7,970 bases of DNA, taken from contig DMKW01000155.1 in NCBI GenBank assembly GCA_003454135.1, positions 7,003-14,972 of the forward strand. Direction: 5' to 3'. Below are positions 1-6,117 of the stretch, piece by piece. Source of the DNA: Microbacteriaceae bacterium (GTDB taxonomy: Bacteria > Actinomycetota > Actinomycetes > Actinomycetales > Microbacteriaceae). How positions within the stretch are numbered: position 1 is the stretch's first letter; the number at the start of each line of letters is the position of its first letter. Position numbers and translations under genes: made by a program. A model generated the notes under the pieces. The model was given only the letters and a program-made list of their open reading frames with translations, had not been told where the DNA came from and did no database searches.

Positions 1-1283
1 GCCACCTCATCCGGTGTCACGACGCACGGCGGGACGACGTGGATGCGGTTGTCGGCCGAGAACGGCAGCAACCCGCGCGACATGAGCTCGCCCTTGAGCC
101 GCGCGATGACGGCGCCGGAGACCGGGTTGCGCGTCTCCGGGTCGTCCACGAGGTCGAGAGCCCAGAAGACGCCGAGGCCGCGCACCTCGCCGATCATCGG
201 ATGATTGCGGGCGAGCTCGGCTAGCCCCGGCTCGAGGTGGTCGCTGCCGATCACGCGGGCGTGGTCGATGATCCTCTCGTCGTCCATCGCGTCGATCGAG
301 GCGACGATCGACGCCATCGCGAGGGGATGCCCGGAGTAGGTGAGCCCGCCGGGGAACACCACGTCATCGAAGGCGTTCGCGATCGACTCGGAGATGATCA
401 CGCCGCCGGTCGGCACATAGCCGGAGTTGACGCCCTTGGCGAAGGTCACAAGGTCGGGCTTCCAGCCGCCCTCGGCTCTGGAGAAGCCCTGCCAGGCGAA
501 CCATTCGCCCGTGCGGCCGAAACCGGACATGACCTCGTCGAAGATAAGCAGGATGCCGTACTTGTCGGCGACCGAGCGCACGCCGTCGAGGTAGCCGGGC
601 GGTGGCACGAGAACGCCGGCTGTGCCCGGTACTCCCTCGAGCAGAATCGCCGCGATGGTGGACTGGCCCTCCGATACGATCATGCGCTCGAGGTGGTGCA
701 GGGCACGCTCGCACTCCTGCTCCGGCGAGTCGGACCAGAACTCCGAACGATAGGCGAACGGCCCGAAGAAGTGCACGTGTCCGCGCGCGAACTCGTTGGG
801 CATCCGTCGCCAGTCCCCGGTCGCCACGATCGCCGCACCTGTGTTGCCATGGTACGACCGGTACTGCGACAGCACCTTGTCCCGGCCGGTCACGAGCCGC
901 GCCATGCGGATCGCGTTCTCGTTGGCATCCGCACCGCCGTTGGTGAAGAAGACCTTGCTGAACGGCCGACCGGCCTTGGCGAGGATGCGCTTGGCCGCCT
1001 CGCCGCGTGCGAGGTTCGCGTGGGCTGGGGCGACCATCGTGAGGATGTCCGCCTGCTCCTTGATGGCGGCGACGACCCGCGGATGCTGGTGCCCGATGTT
1101 CATGTTCACAAGCTGGCTGGAGAAGTCGAGATAGCGGTTGCCGTCGAAGTCCCAGACGGTGGAGGCCAGTCCCCCGGCGATCACGAAGGGCTTCAGCGCC
1201 CCCTGAGCCGACCAGGAGTGGAATACGTGGGCGCGGTCCAGGTCGTAGGCGTGTTCGCCGGCCGCGGGGTCGAGAGTGTTCAT
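1..1283 (-). CDS. Class III PLP-dependent aminotransferase, probably omega-amino acid (beta-alanine):pyruvate type; C-terminus cut by window edge
   Basis: Starts at ATG 1283-1281 and stays open to base 1, giving 427 full codons and no stop; class III enzymes usually run about 430-460 residues, so only the extreme C-terminus is missing. Family marks seen: GGADANENAIR at residues 116-126 (cofactor phosphate loop), YHG at 144-146 (ring stacking), IFDEVMSGFGRTG at 247-259 with Asp249 for the pyridine nitrogen, FAKGVNSGYVPTGG at 281-294 with Lys283 as the Schiff-base lysine, and GGLTYSGHP at 312-320 with the phosphate-binding Thr. It should be a cytosolic homodimer moving an amino group from an omega-amino acid to pyruvate or 2-oxoglutarate. 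Lying after beta-ureidopropionase and dihydropyrimidinase genes, beta-alanine (giving malonate semialdehyde) is the likeliest donor, but this is inferred from context; taurine, GABA or 3-aminoisobutyrate are alternatives. An AAAGG site (1289-1293) lies 5 nt before the start, and a hairpin lies just upstream of it. Confidence 0.9.
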   Translation of the reverse strand, partial: MNTLDPAAGEHAYDLDRAHVFHSWSAQGALKPFVIAGGLASTVWDFDGNRYLDFSSQLVNMNIGHQHPRVVAAIKEQADILTMVAPAHANLARGEAAKRILAKAGRPFSKVFFTNGGADANENAIRMARLVTGRDKVLSQYRSYHGNTGAAIVATGDWRRMPNEFARGHVHFFGPFAYRSEFWSDSPEQECERALHHLERMIVSEGQSTIAAILLEGVPGTAGVLVPPPGYLDGVRSVADKYGILLIFDEVMSGFGRTGEWFAWQGFSRAEGGWKPDLVTFAKGVNSGYVPTGGVIISESIANAFDDVVFPGGLTYSGHPLAMASIVASIDAMDDERIIDHARVIGSDHLEPGLAELARNHPMIGEVRGLGVFWALDLVDDPETRNPVSGAVIARLKGELMSRGLLPFSADNRIHVVPPCVVTPDEV

Positions 1284-1288
1284 GTCTG

Positions 1289-1293
1289 CCTTT
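1289..1293 (-). promoter_or_regulatory. Ribosome binding site of the aminotransferase gene
   Basis: On the minus strand the bases read AAAGG, 5 nt before ATG 1283. It is moderate in strength and only 6 nt downstream of the foot of the 1300-1330 hairpin, so ribosome access may depend on that structure (inference). Confidence 0.5.
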
Positions 1294-1299
1294 GTGAGC

Positions 1300-1330
1300 G
1301 GTGCGGGGGCCAAAAAACGACCCCCGCACC
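1300..1330 (-). terminator. Strong intercistronic hairpin between the binding-protein and aminotransferase genes (partial terminator or mRNA 3'-end stabiliser)
   Basis: Bases 1300-1309 (GGTGCGGGGG on the plus strand) and 1321-1330 (CCCCCGCACC) form a perfect 10-bp inverted repeat with nine G:C pairs and an 11-nt loop. In the minus-strand transcript the loop carries six consecutive U residues. The hairpin begins 14 nt after the binding-protein stop codon. The usual U-tract after the stem is absent: what follows is CGCTCACAAAGG, leading into the aminotransferase ribosome site. It is therefore not a classical intrinsic terminator. By analogy with intercistronic stem-loops after binding-protein genes in other ABC operons, it may stabilise upstream mRNA and lower downstream expression. 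The structure is seen directly; the role is inferred. Confidence 0.6.
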
Positions 1331-1344
1331 AGACTAGTGAGTTG

Positions 1345-2496
1345 TTACTTGCCGCCCTCGGCGAGAGTGACGTCGATGGGCTTGAAGTTCGTGCCCGTCG
1401 TGTCGAGGTTCTCGGACTTGAGTTCCGCGAGCGCCTTCTTGATGTAGGTGTTGGTGTAGGCGTCGGAATCCGGCGCCTTGGTGATCACGGTCGAGCCTTC
1501 GAGGTTCTTCGCGTCCATGGCGACACCGACGGTGCGCTTCCAGTCGGCGGAGTTGATGACCCCGATGCCGTTCGGCGACGGCCAGATGAGCTTGTTGACC
1601 TCGTTGGTCTGCCAGAGCTGGTGGCTCGTACCGAGCTTCGTGCCGTAGGAGACGACGATGTCCGCGGTCTTCTGCGGGTTGTCGCGCGCGTAGATCCATC
1701 CCTTGATGACGGCCTTGAGAAACTTGACCGTCGTGGCCTGGTATGCCTTGTCGCTCGAGAGCTTGGCGGTGTTGGCCCAGATCGCATCCTGGAGCATCGC
1801 CGTGCCCTCCTTGTTCCAGTCGATCACGTTGAGGTCGCTCGCCTTGTACAGCACGCCCGTCGCCGGGTTCTTCGTCTCAAGGATCTGCGCGTACTCGTTG
1901 TAGACCATTGCCTGCGCCGCGTCGATGTCGCCGGAGAGCAGGGCGCTCTCGTCGAAGTTCTGCTGCACGAGCGTCACATCCTTGGCCGGGTCGAGCCCCG
2001 CCTTGGTCATACCGGCGAAGAGCTCGAACTCGTTGCCGAAGCCCCAGTTGCCCACCTTCTTGCCCTTGAGGTCGGCGGCGCTCGTGATGCCGGCCTTCTT
2101 CATCGACACCTGGAGCGTTCCCGAGCGCTGGTAGATCTGGCCGACGTCGGTGATGCCTGCCCCTTGCTCGCGCGACGCGAGCGCCTTCGGCACCCACGCG
2201 ATGGCGAAATCGGCCTGGTTGTTCGCCAGCACGGTCTGCGGCACGATGTCCGTGCCGCCCTCGAGGATGGTGACGTCGAGTCCCTCATCCTTGAAATAGC
2301 CCTGTTTGAGCGCCGCGTAGTAGCCGGCGAACTGCGCCTGGGCGAACCACTGCAGCTGCAGCTTCACCGGGGTGAGCGCCGCGGATGACGCGCTGGACGA
2401 ATCGGACGGCGTGCTGCTCGAGCACGCACTGAGGAGCAATGCGGCGGATGCGGCCATGGCGGCCACACCGAGCACTACGCGTCTGCTGTGTTTCAT
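1345..2496 (-). CDS. ABC transporter substrate-binding lipoprotein, NMT1/THI5-like (ThiY/SsuA type)
   Basis: Full-length, 383 residues. Residues 1-25 are a lipoprotein signal: basic MKHSRR, a hydrophobic Ala/Leu stretch and the lipobox LLSAC with Cys25 as the lipidated residue, followed by a Ser-rich linker (26-40). The mature domain opens with LQLQWFAQAQFAGYYAALK (residues 46-64) and GYFKDEGLDV (66-75), the usual start of NMT1/THI5-like proteins; then EGGTDIVPQTVLANNQADFA (79-98) and VGNWGFGNEFE (148-158). In ThiY/THI5 relatives the equivalent Trp and Tyr near the N-terminus line a pyrimidine pocket, so Trp50 and Tyr59/Tyr60 are candidate stacking residues (inference). The protein should sit outside the membrane and hand its ligand to the two permeases encoded just upstream. 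The neighbouring catabolic genes point to a pyrimidine, dihydropyrimidine, hydantoin or ureide ligand rather than a thiamin precursor. A very strong ribosome site precedes it, as expected for a protein needed in excess over the permease. Confidence 0.93.
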   Translation of the reverse strand: MKHSRRVVLGVAAMAASAALLLSACSSSTPSDSSSASSAALTPVKLQLQWFAQAQFAGYYAALKQGYFKDEGLDVTILEGGTDIVPQTVLANNQADFAIAWVPKALASREQGAGITDVGQIYQRSGTLQVSMKKAGITSAADLKGKKVGNWGFGNEFELFAGMTKAGLDPAKDVTLVQQNFDESALLSGDIDAAQAMVYNEYAQILETKNPATGVLYKASDLNVIDWNKEGTAMLQDAIWANTAKLSSDKAYQATTVKFLKAVIKGWIYARDNPQKTADIVVSYGTKLGTSHQLWQTNEVNKLIWPSPNGIGVINSADWKRTVGVAMDAKNLEGSTVITKAPDSDAYTNTYIKKALAELKSENLDTTGTNFKPIDVTLAEGGK

Positions 2497-2592
2497 TCGA
2501 TCTCTCCTTAGGTGCTGATGGAATGTGCTGTTGTTCGGTTGGTGCTTTCTTGCGGCCGTCCTGGCACCGTCGGCAGGATGACATCGGGGGAT
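2497..2592 (-). other. 96-nt intercistronic spacer before the binding-protein gene
   Basis: This is the longest gap in the operon. Apart from the ribosome site near its 3' end, I see no good -35/-10 pair on the minus strand and no strong hairpin; a GGTGC/GCACC 5-bp match with a long loop is too weak to call. It could still hold a secondary promoter or an RNA processing site that separates expression of the binding protein from the permease gene upstream. Confidence 0.4.
2504..2510 (-). promoter_or_regulatory. Very strong ribosome binding site of the binding-protein gene
   Basis: The minus strand reads TAAGGAG, a full match to the anti-Shine-Dalgarno core, 7 nt before ATG 2496. It confirms the start and is the best ribosome site in the window, in keeping with high expression of the binding protein. 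Confidence 0.85.
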
Positions 2593-3351
2593 TCAGGTGC
2601 GGCGGCGGGAGGCCAGTCGCTCGAGAATGAGGGTGATGCCGTAGAACACGACGCCGAGGAGGATCGCGGCGAACACGTAGGCCCACGCGCGCGGGTATGC
2701 ACTGTTGGCCGCGGCCGACGTGATGCGCGAACCGAGCCCGTTCTGCAGACCGCCGAAGTATTCGGCGACGATGGCGGAGATCACCGCGAGGGAGGACGCG
2801 ATATTGAGGCCGGTGAAGACGTACGGCAGTGCCCCGGGGATCGTGACGGTGCGGGAGATCTGCCAATTGGATGCCGCGTAGGCACGCATGAGGTCGCGGT
2901 GCACGGGTTTCACCTGGCGAAGGCCGCGAACGGTGTTGATGAACACGGGCACGAACACGACGATCGCCACGATCACCCGCCGCGGGGTCTCGCTCGTGGC
3001 GCCGAACATGCTGCCGAGGATGGGTGCGAGCGCCACAATCGGAACGACGGCGACGGCTGCGACGATCGGCGCGATGAGTTCGTCGACGACGGGGATTCGC
3101 GAGGCGAGGAGCGCGAAGAGGATCGCGACGGCGGCGCCGATGACGAGCCCGACGAGGGCGTTCGTGCCCGTCGCGGCAATCGCGGGAACAAACAGCGGGC
3201 CGATGAGCTGCACCTGGGTCCAGATCGCGAGCGGCGACGGGAGCAGGTAGGGCTGGATACCGGCCAGCTGCACCACGAGCTGCCACGCGACGAGCGCGAG
3301 CACGCCCAGCAGCACCGGCGGGAGCACTCGACGAAGCAGCACGGAGTTCAT
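2593..3351 (-). CDS. ABC transporter permease (second permease, BPD_transp_1 / SsuC-ThiX family)
   Basis: Full-length, 252 residues, the normal size for an SsuC/ThiX-type permease. About six hydrophobic segments are visible: roughly residues 9-30, 55-83, 91-113, 125-140, 178-198 and 221-243. The cytoplasmic EAA loop that docks on the ATPase spans about 153-178, beginning DLMRAYAASNWQ and ending in IPGALPY. Start ATG 3351-3349 overlaps the ATPase stop codon in an ATGA, so translation is likely coupled to the ATPase; longer in-frame extensions upstream would run through the ATPase gene and are not needed. With the first permease (4187-5071) it probably forms a heterodimeric membrane channel for the solute delivered by the downstream binding protein. 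Confidence 0.92.
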   Translation of the reverse strand: MNSVLLRRVLPPVLLGVLALVAWQLVVQLAGIQPYLLPSPLAIWTQVQLIGPLFVPAIAATGTNALVGLVIGAAVAILFALLASRIPVVDELIAPIVAAVAVVPIVALAPILGSMFGATSETPRRVIVAIVVFVPVFINTVRGLRQVKPVHRDLMRAYAASNWQISRTVTIPGALPYVFTGLNIASSLAVISAIVAEYFGGLQNGLGSRITSAAANSAYPRAWAYVFAAILLGVVFYGITLILERLASRRRT

Positions 3352-4190
3352 CGCGACTCCACCCCGCGCACCGCCGAAGCCGCCGGCGCGCCGTGCAGGG
3401 CCTCCCGAACCGCGGTGACCCCGGCGAAGAACCGCGAGTCTTCGCGCAGCAGTTCGCCGCGGTCGTCGCCGAGGGACACGGAGACGATTCCGCGGATCCT
3501 GCCGGGGCGGGGTGACATCACCACGACGCGGTCGCTCAGGAACACGGCCTCGGGAATCGAATGGGTCACGAAGACCACGGCGGCCCCGGTCTCGGTGCAA
3601 ATGCGCACGAGTTCGGACTGCATCCGCTCCCTGGTCATCTCGTCGAGCGCGCCGAACGGCTCGTCCATGAGCAGCAGCCGCGGCTTCTCGGCGAGCGACC
3701 TCGCGATGGCCACGCGTTGCTGCATGCCGCCGGAGAGCTGCTCGGGAAACTTGTCGCCGAAGTCGGAAAGCCCGACGAGCGCGAGCAATTCGGCGACCCG
3801 GTCCTTGCACTCGCGTGCCCCGAAGCGGTGCAGCGTGAGCGGAAGCTCGATGTTCGCGGCGACCGAGCGCCACGGCAGCAGTCCGGCGCTCTGGAACGCG
3901 ATGCCGTACTCCTGGTCGATCCGCGCCTGGCGGGCGGTCTTGCCGAAGACCGACACTGTTCCGGATGTCGGCTCGTCGAGGTCCCCGATGAGCCGCAGGA
4001 GTGTCGACTTGCCGCACCCGGACGGTCCGATGAGCGACACGAATTCGCCCGGGGATACCGTGAGGCTCACGTCGTCGAGGGCGATGACGGTGCCGTCGCC
4101 CTGGCTCCGCGCGGCGCGTTTCGACGCCGTGCCGGCGAACGTTTTCGTGACGCCGACGACGTCCACGGCGAGCTGGCTGGGATCAGTCAT
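3348..4190 (-). CDS. ABC transporter ATP-binding protein (nitrate/sulfonate/pyrimidine-type importer, SsuB/ThiZ-like)
   Basis: Full-length, 280 residues from ATG 4190. It has the complete set of ABC ATPase motifs in order: Walker A GPSGCGKST (55-63), Q-loop Gln100 in AFQSAGLLPW, signature LSGGMQQR (152-159), Walker B LLLMDEP (172-178) with catalytic Glu177, D-loop GALD (180-183) and H-switch His210 in FVTHS. FVTHSIPEAVFLSDRV is typical of SsuB/TauB/ThiZ ATPases, which drive uptake rather than export. The start ATG overlaps the stop of the upstream permease as ATGA, and its own stop overlaps the start of the next permease the same way. This makes a permease-ATPase-permease translational unit. 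A basic, Gly/Ser-rich insertion (about residues 20-33) lies before the first core strand, which is slightly longer than usual. The ATPase sits on the cytoplasmic face and powers transport. Confidence 0.96.
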   Translation of the reverse strand: MTDPSQLAVDVVGVTKTFAGTASKRAARSQGDGTVIALDDVSLTVSPGEFVSLIGPSGCGKSTLLRLIGDLDEPTSGTVSVFGKTARQARIDQEYGIAFQSAGLLPWRSVAANIELPLTLHRFGARECKDRVAELLALVGLSDFGDKFPEQLSGGMQQRVAIARSLAEKPRLLLMDEPFGALDEMTRERMQSELVRICTETGAAVVFVTHSIPEAVFLSDRVVVMSPRPGRIRGIVSVSLGDDRGELLREDSRFFAGVTAVREALHGAPAASAVRGVESR

Positions 4191-5071
4191 GCTTGGATCT
4201 CGTTCCTTCGGTAGCGAGTGAGGGCGAGGCCCACGATGGAGACGATGCCGGCGGCCGCGAGCCCCATGAGCACAGCACCCGCGATCGGCGAATAGGCCTT
4301 TGCCGGATCGCTCGATCCGGATTGCGCGAACTCGATGATGAGGCGCCCGATGCCGCCCTCGGTGCCGGTCGACACCTCGGCGACGACCGTGCCGATGATC
4401 GCGCTCGCCGCGCCGAGCCTCAGTGCCGGAAGGAGGTAGGGCACGCTCGCCGGCAGCCTCAGATAGAAAAGCGTCTTCCACCAGCCGGCCGCGTAGCTGC
4501 GCATGAGCTCGGTGTGCGCCACTTCCGGCGACTGGAATCCGCGCAGGGCGCCGACCGCCACGGGGAAGAAGGCGAGGTAGCTTGCGATGACGGCCACCGA
4601 CATCCAGCGCTGCCAGCTGAAGCTGCCGAACTGCAGCTGGCCGCCCCAGGTGACCACGAGCGGGGCGAGCGCGATGAGCGGCACGGTCTGGCTGAGCACG
4701 AGCCACGGAAGCACGGCAGACTCGGCGACGCGGAAGCGCAACATGATGAGCGCGAGAGCGATGCCGACGACCGCGCCGATGAAGAGCCCGAGAAACGCGG
4801 TACCGAGGCTCGACACGCAGCCGAGCAGCACGATCACCCACACCGGCTGCGAGTCGGCCGCCGAGGTGAGGGGCTGCCCCGCGCGCGCGATCATTGCGCC
4901 GAGGTGCGGCATCGAGATGTCGTCGGTGCGCGGGAGCACGAGCACTCCCCCGACGCTCCAGCCGGCGAGCGGGCCGAAGGTCTTGTAAAGCTCCCAGGCC
5001 AGCGCGAGAAGCAGGATTCCGGCCGCCCCGATCAGGATCGCTCGCGTTCGCTTGCCCGCGGTGCGCCTCAT
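4187..5071 (-). CDS. ABC transporter permease (first permease, BPD_transp_1 family, extended N-terminal loop)
   Basis: Full-length, 294 residues. The N-terminus is basic (MRRTAGKRTR), with a first membrane segment at about 11-30. A roughly 45-residue polar loop follows (about 31-77, containing VLVLPRTDDISMPHLGAMI). Further membrane segments lie at about 78-110, 118-142, 157-177, 214-233 and 263-283. The EAA cytoplasmic loop is at about 188-213, beginning ELMRSYAAGWWK and containing RLPASVPYLLPAL. It is about 40 residues longer than the second permease, mostly because of the N-terminal loop. It starts 13 nt after the oxidoreductase stop with only a weak ribosome site, so it probably depends on re-initiation. 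Its stop codon overlaps the ATPase start. Together with the other permease it probably forms an asymmetric channel. Confidence 0.92.
   Translation of the reverse strand: MRRTAGKRTRAILIGAAGILLLALAWELYKTFGPLAGWSVGGVLVLPRTDDISMPHLGAMIARAGQPLTSAADSQPVWVIVLLGCVSSLGTAFLGLFIGAVVGIALALIMLRFRVAESAVLPWLVLSQTVPLIALAPLVVTWGGQLQFGSFSWQRWMSVAVIASYLAFFPVAVGALRGFQSPEVAHTELMRSYAAGWWKTLFYLRLPASVPYLLPALRLGAASAIIGTVVAEVSTGTEGGIGRLIIEFAQSGSSDPAKAYSPIAGAVLMGLAAAGIVSIVGLALTRYRRNEIQA
4303..4320 (-). repeat. 8-bp inverted repeat inside the first permease gene
   Basis: CCGGATCG (4303-4310) and CGATCCGG (4313-4320) are exact reverse complements separated by 2 nt. It falls in the codons for the Ser-Gly-Ser-Ser-Asp stretch (about residues 251-255) near the C-terminus. 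No function is evident; it may be chance in G+C-rich coding sequence. Confidence 0.35.
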
Positions 5072-5084
5072 GCGGCCGCGCCCG

Positions 5085-6101
5085 TCATGCCTTGGCCACG
5101 ATGTGCTCGCGCATGGCCGGCATCACGGCCTCGCCGTAGACCCGCAGTGTTTCTTCCTTGTTGTCGTGCTGCAGGTAGCCGGCGAACTGGTCGACCCCGA
5201 GTTCCTTGAGCGCGGTGAGCTTCGCGATGTGGTCGCTCGCGTTGCCCAGCAGGCAAAACCGGTCCACGATGTCGTCGGGCACGAAGGCCGTGTGCGTGTT
5301 GCCGCTGCGCCCGTGCTCGTTGTAGTCGTAGCCGTCGCGGGCCTTGATGTAGTCGGTGAGAGCCTTCGGCACAGACGAGTTCTCCCCGTACTTCGCCACG
5401 ATGTCGGCGACGTGGTTGCCGACCATCCCCCCGAACCAGCGGCACTGGTCGCGCATGTGTTCCCAGTCGTCGCCAATGTACATCGGCGCCGCGACGCAGA
5501 ATTTGACGGATGCCGGGTCGCGCCCGACTTTTTCCGCCGCGTCGCGAACGGTCTTGATCATCCACTCGGCGATGTCGAGGTCGGCGAGCTGCAGGATGAA
5601 ACCGTCCCCCACCTCGCCCGCAAGCTTGAGCGCCAGCGGGCCGTACGCCGCGACCCACACCTCGAGCTCGGAGCCGTGGCTCCACGGAAACTGCAGGTGG
5701 GCGCCGTTGTACTCGACCGAGCGCGAGTTGGACAGTTCGCGGATCACGTGGATCGCCTCGCGGAGCGTCTTGAGCGTGGTCGGTGCACCGTTCGTCACGC
5801 GCACGGCAGAGTCGCCGCGCCCGATGCCGCAGATGGTGCGGTTGCCGTACATCTCGTTGAGCGTCGCGTAAAGCGATGCCGTGACGGTCCAGTCGCGCGT
5901 CGCCGGGTTGGTGACCATCGGACCGACCTTGATCCGGTGCGTCTCGGCCAGGATCTGGCTGTAAATCACGTACGGCTCTTGCCACAGCAGGTGCGAGTCG
6001 AAGGTCCACACGTAGTCGAAGCCGTGCTGCTCGGCGAGCTTGGCGAGGTACACCGTGCGCGATGCGGGCGGGTTGGTCTGGAGTACTGCTCCGAATTCCA
6101 T
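5085..6101 (-). CDS. LLM-class oxidoreductase, probably F420-dependent (Mer-like)
   Basis: Full-length, 338 residues, a normal length for the luciferase-like (LLM) TIM-barrel family. Recognisable stretches are FDYVWTFDSHLLWQEPY (28-44), KVGPMVTNPATRDWTVTAS (58-76), ICGIGRGDSAVR (90-101), LKTLREAIHVIREL (110-123) and WVAAYGPLALKLAGEVGDGF (149-168). The second and last closely resemble the matching parts of methylenetetrahydromethanopterin reductase (Mer), which binds coenzyme F420; actinobacteria make F420. FMN use cannot be excluded. I do not know its substrate. It lies 16 nt after the dihydropyrimidinase gene and 13 nt before the permease gene, so it is surely part of this operon and should act on the same heterocycle or a product of it. 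RutA, which opens uracil, is in the same superfamily, but this protein looks more like Mer than RutA. The ribosome site is weak (AGGGCGG, far from the start). Confidence 0.88.
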   Translation of the reverse strand: MEFGAVLQTNPPASRTVYLAKLAEQHGFDYVWTFDSHLLWQEPYVIYSQILAETHRIKVGPMVTNPATRDWTVTASLYATLNEMYGNRTICGIGRGDSAVRVTNGAPTTLKTLREAIHVIRELSNSRSVEYNGAHLQFPWSHGSELEVWVAAYGPLALKLAGEVGDGFILQLADLDIAEWMIKTVRDAAEKVGRDPASVKFCVAAPMYIGDDWEHMRDQCRWFGGMVGNHVADIVAKYGENSSVPKALTDYIKARDGYDYNEHGRSGNTHTAFVPDDIVDRFCLLGNASDHIAKLTALKELGVDQFAGYLQHDNKEETLRVYGEAVMPAMREHIVAKA

Positions 6102-6117
6102 GTGCTGTGTATCCGCC

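Noticed and set aside
1300..1330. Classical intrinsic terminator
   Set aside because: The stem is strong, but no U-tract follows it on the minus strand and the downstream gene continues in the same direction; kept as a hairpin of uncertain role.
237..1337. Long plus-strand open frame of 366 codons opposite the aminotransferase gene
   Set aside because: Its translation is rich in Arg, His, Asp and Val with no domain pattern, as expected for antisense reading of high-G+C coding DNA; the minus strand has clear PLP-enzyme motifs throughout.
2497..2592. Promoter or operator hairpin (GGTGC/GCACC) in the spacer
   Set aside because: Only 5 bp with a loop of about 18 nt, and no adjoining -35/-10 elements could be identified.
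3352..4017. Extension of the second permease frame into the ATPase gene
   Set aside because: The extension is Arg/Ala-rich noise; MNSVLLRRVLPPVLLGV at 3351 is a normal permease start.
2512..4221. Very long plus-strand open frame of 569 codons
   Set aside because: It lies opposite the second permease and the ATPase, is dominated by Arg/Asp/Gly/Glu low-complexity sequence and shows no family motif; long antisense frames are common in such base composition.
4191..4841. Long N-terminal extension of the ATPase frame
   Set aside because: It would run antiparallel to nothing but through the permease gene in a different frame; the ATPase domain starts normally after ATG 4190, which forms an ATGA overlap.
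5085..6101. RutA-type uracil monooxygenase
   Set aside because: It shares the superfamily, but the recognisable stretches match the Mer/F420 branch and no other Rut gene is in the window.
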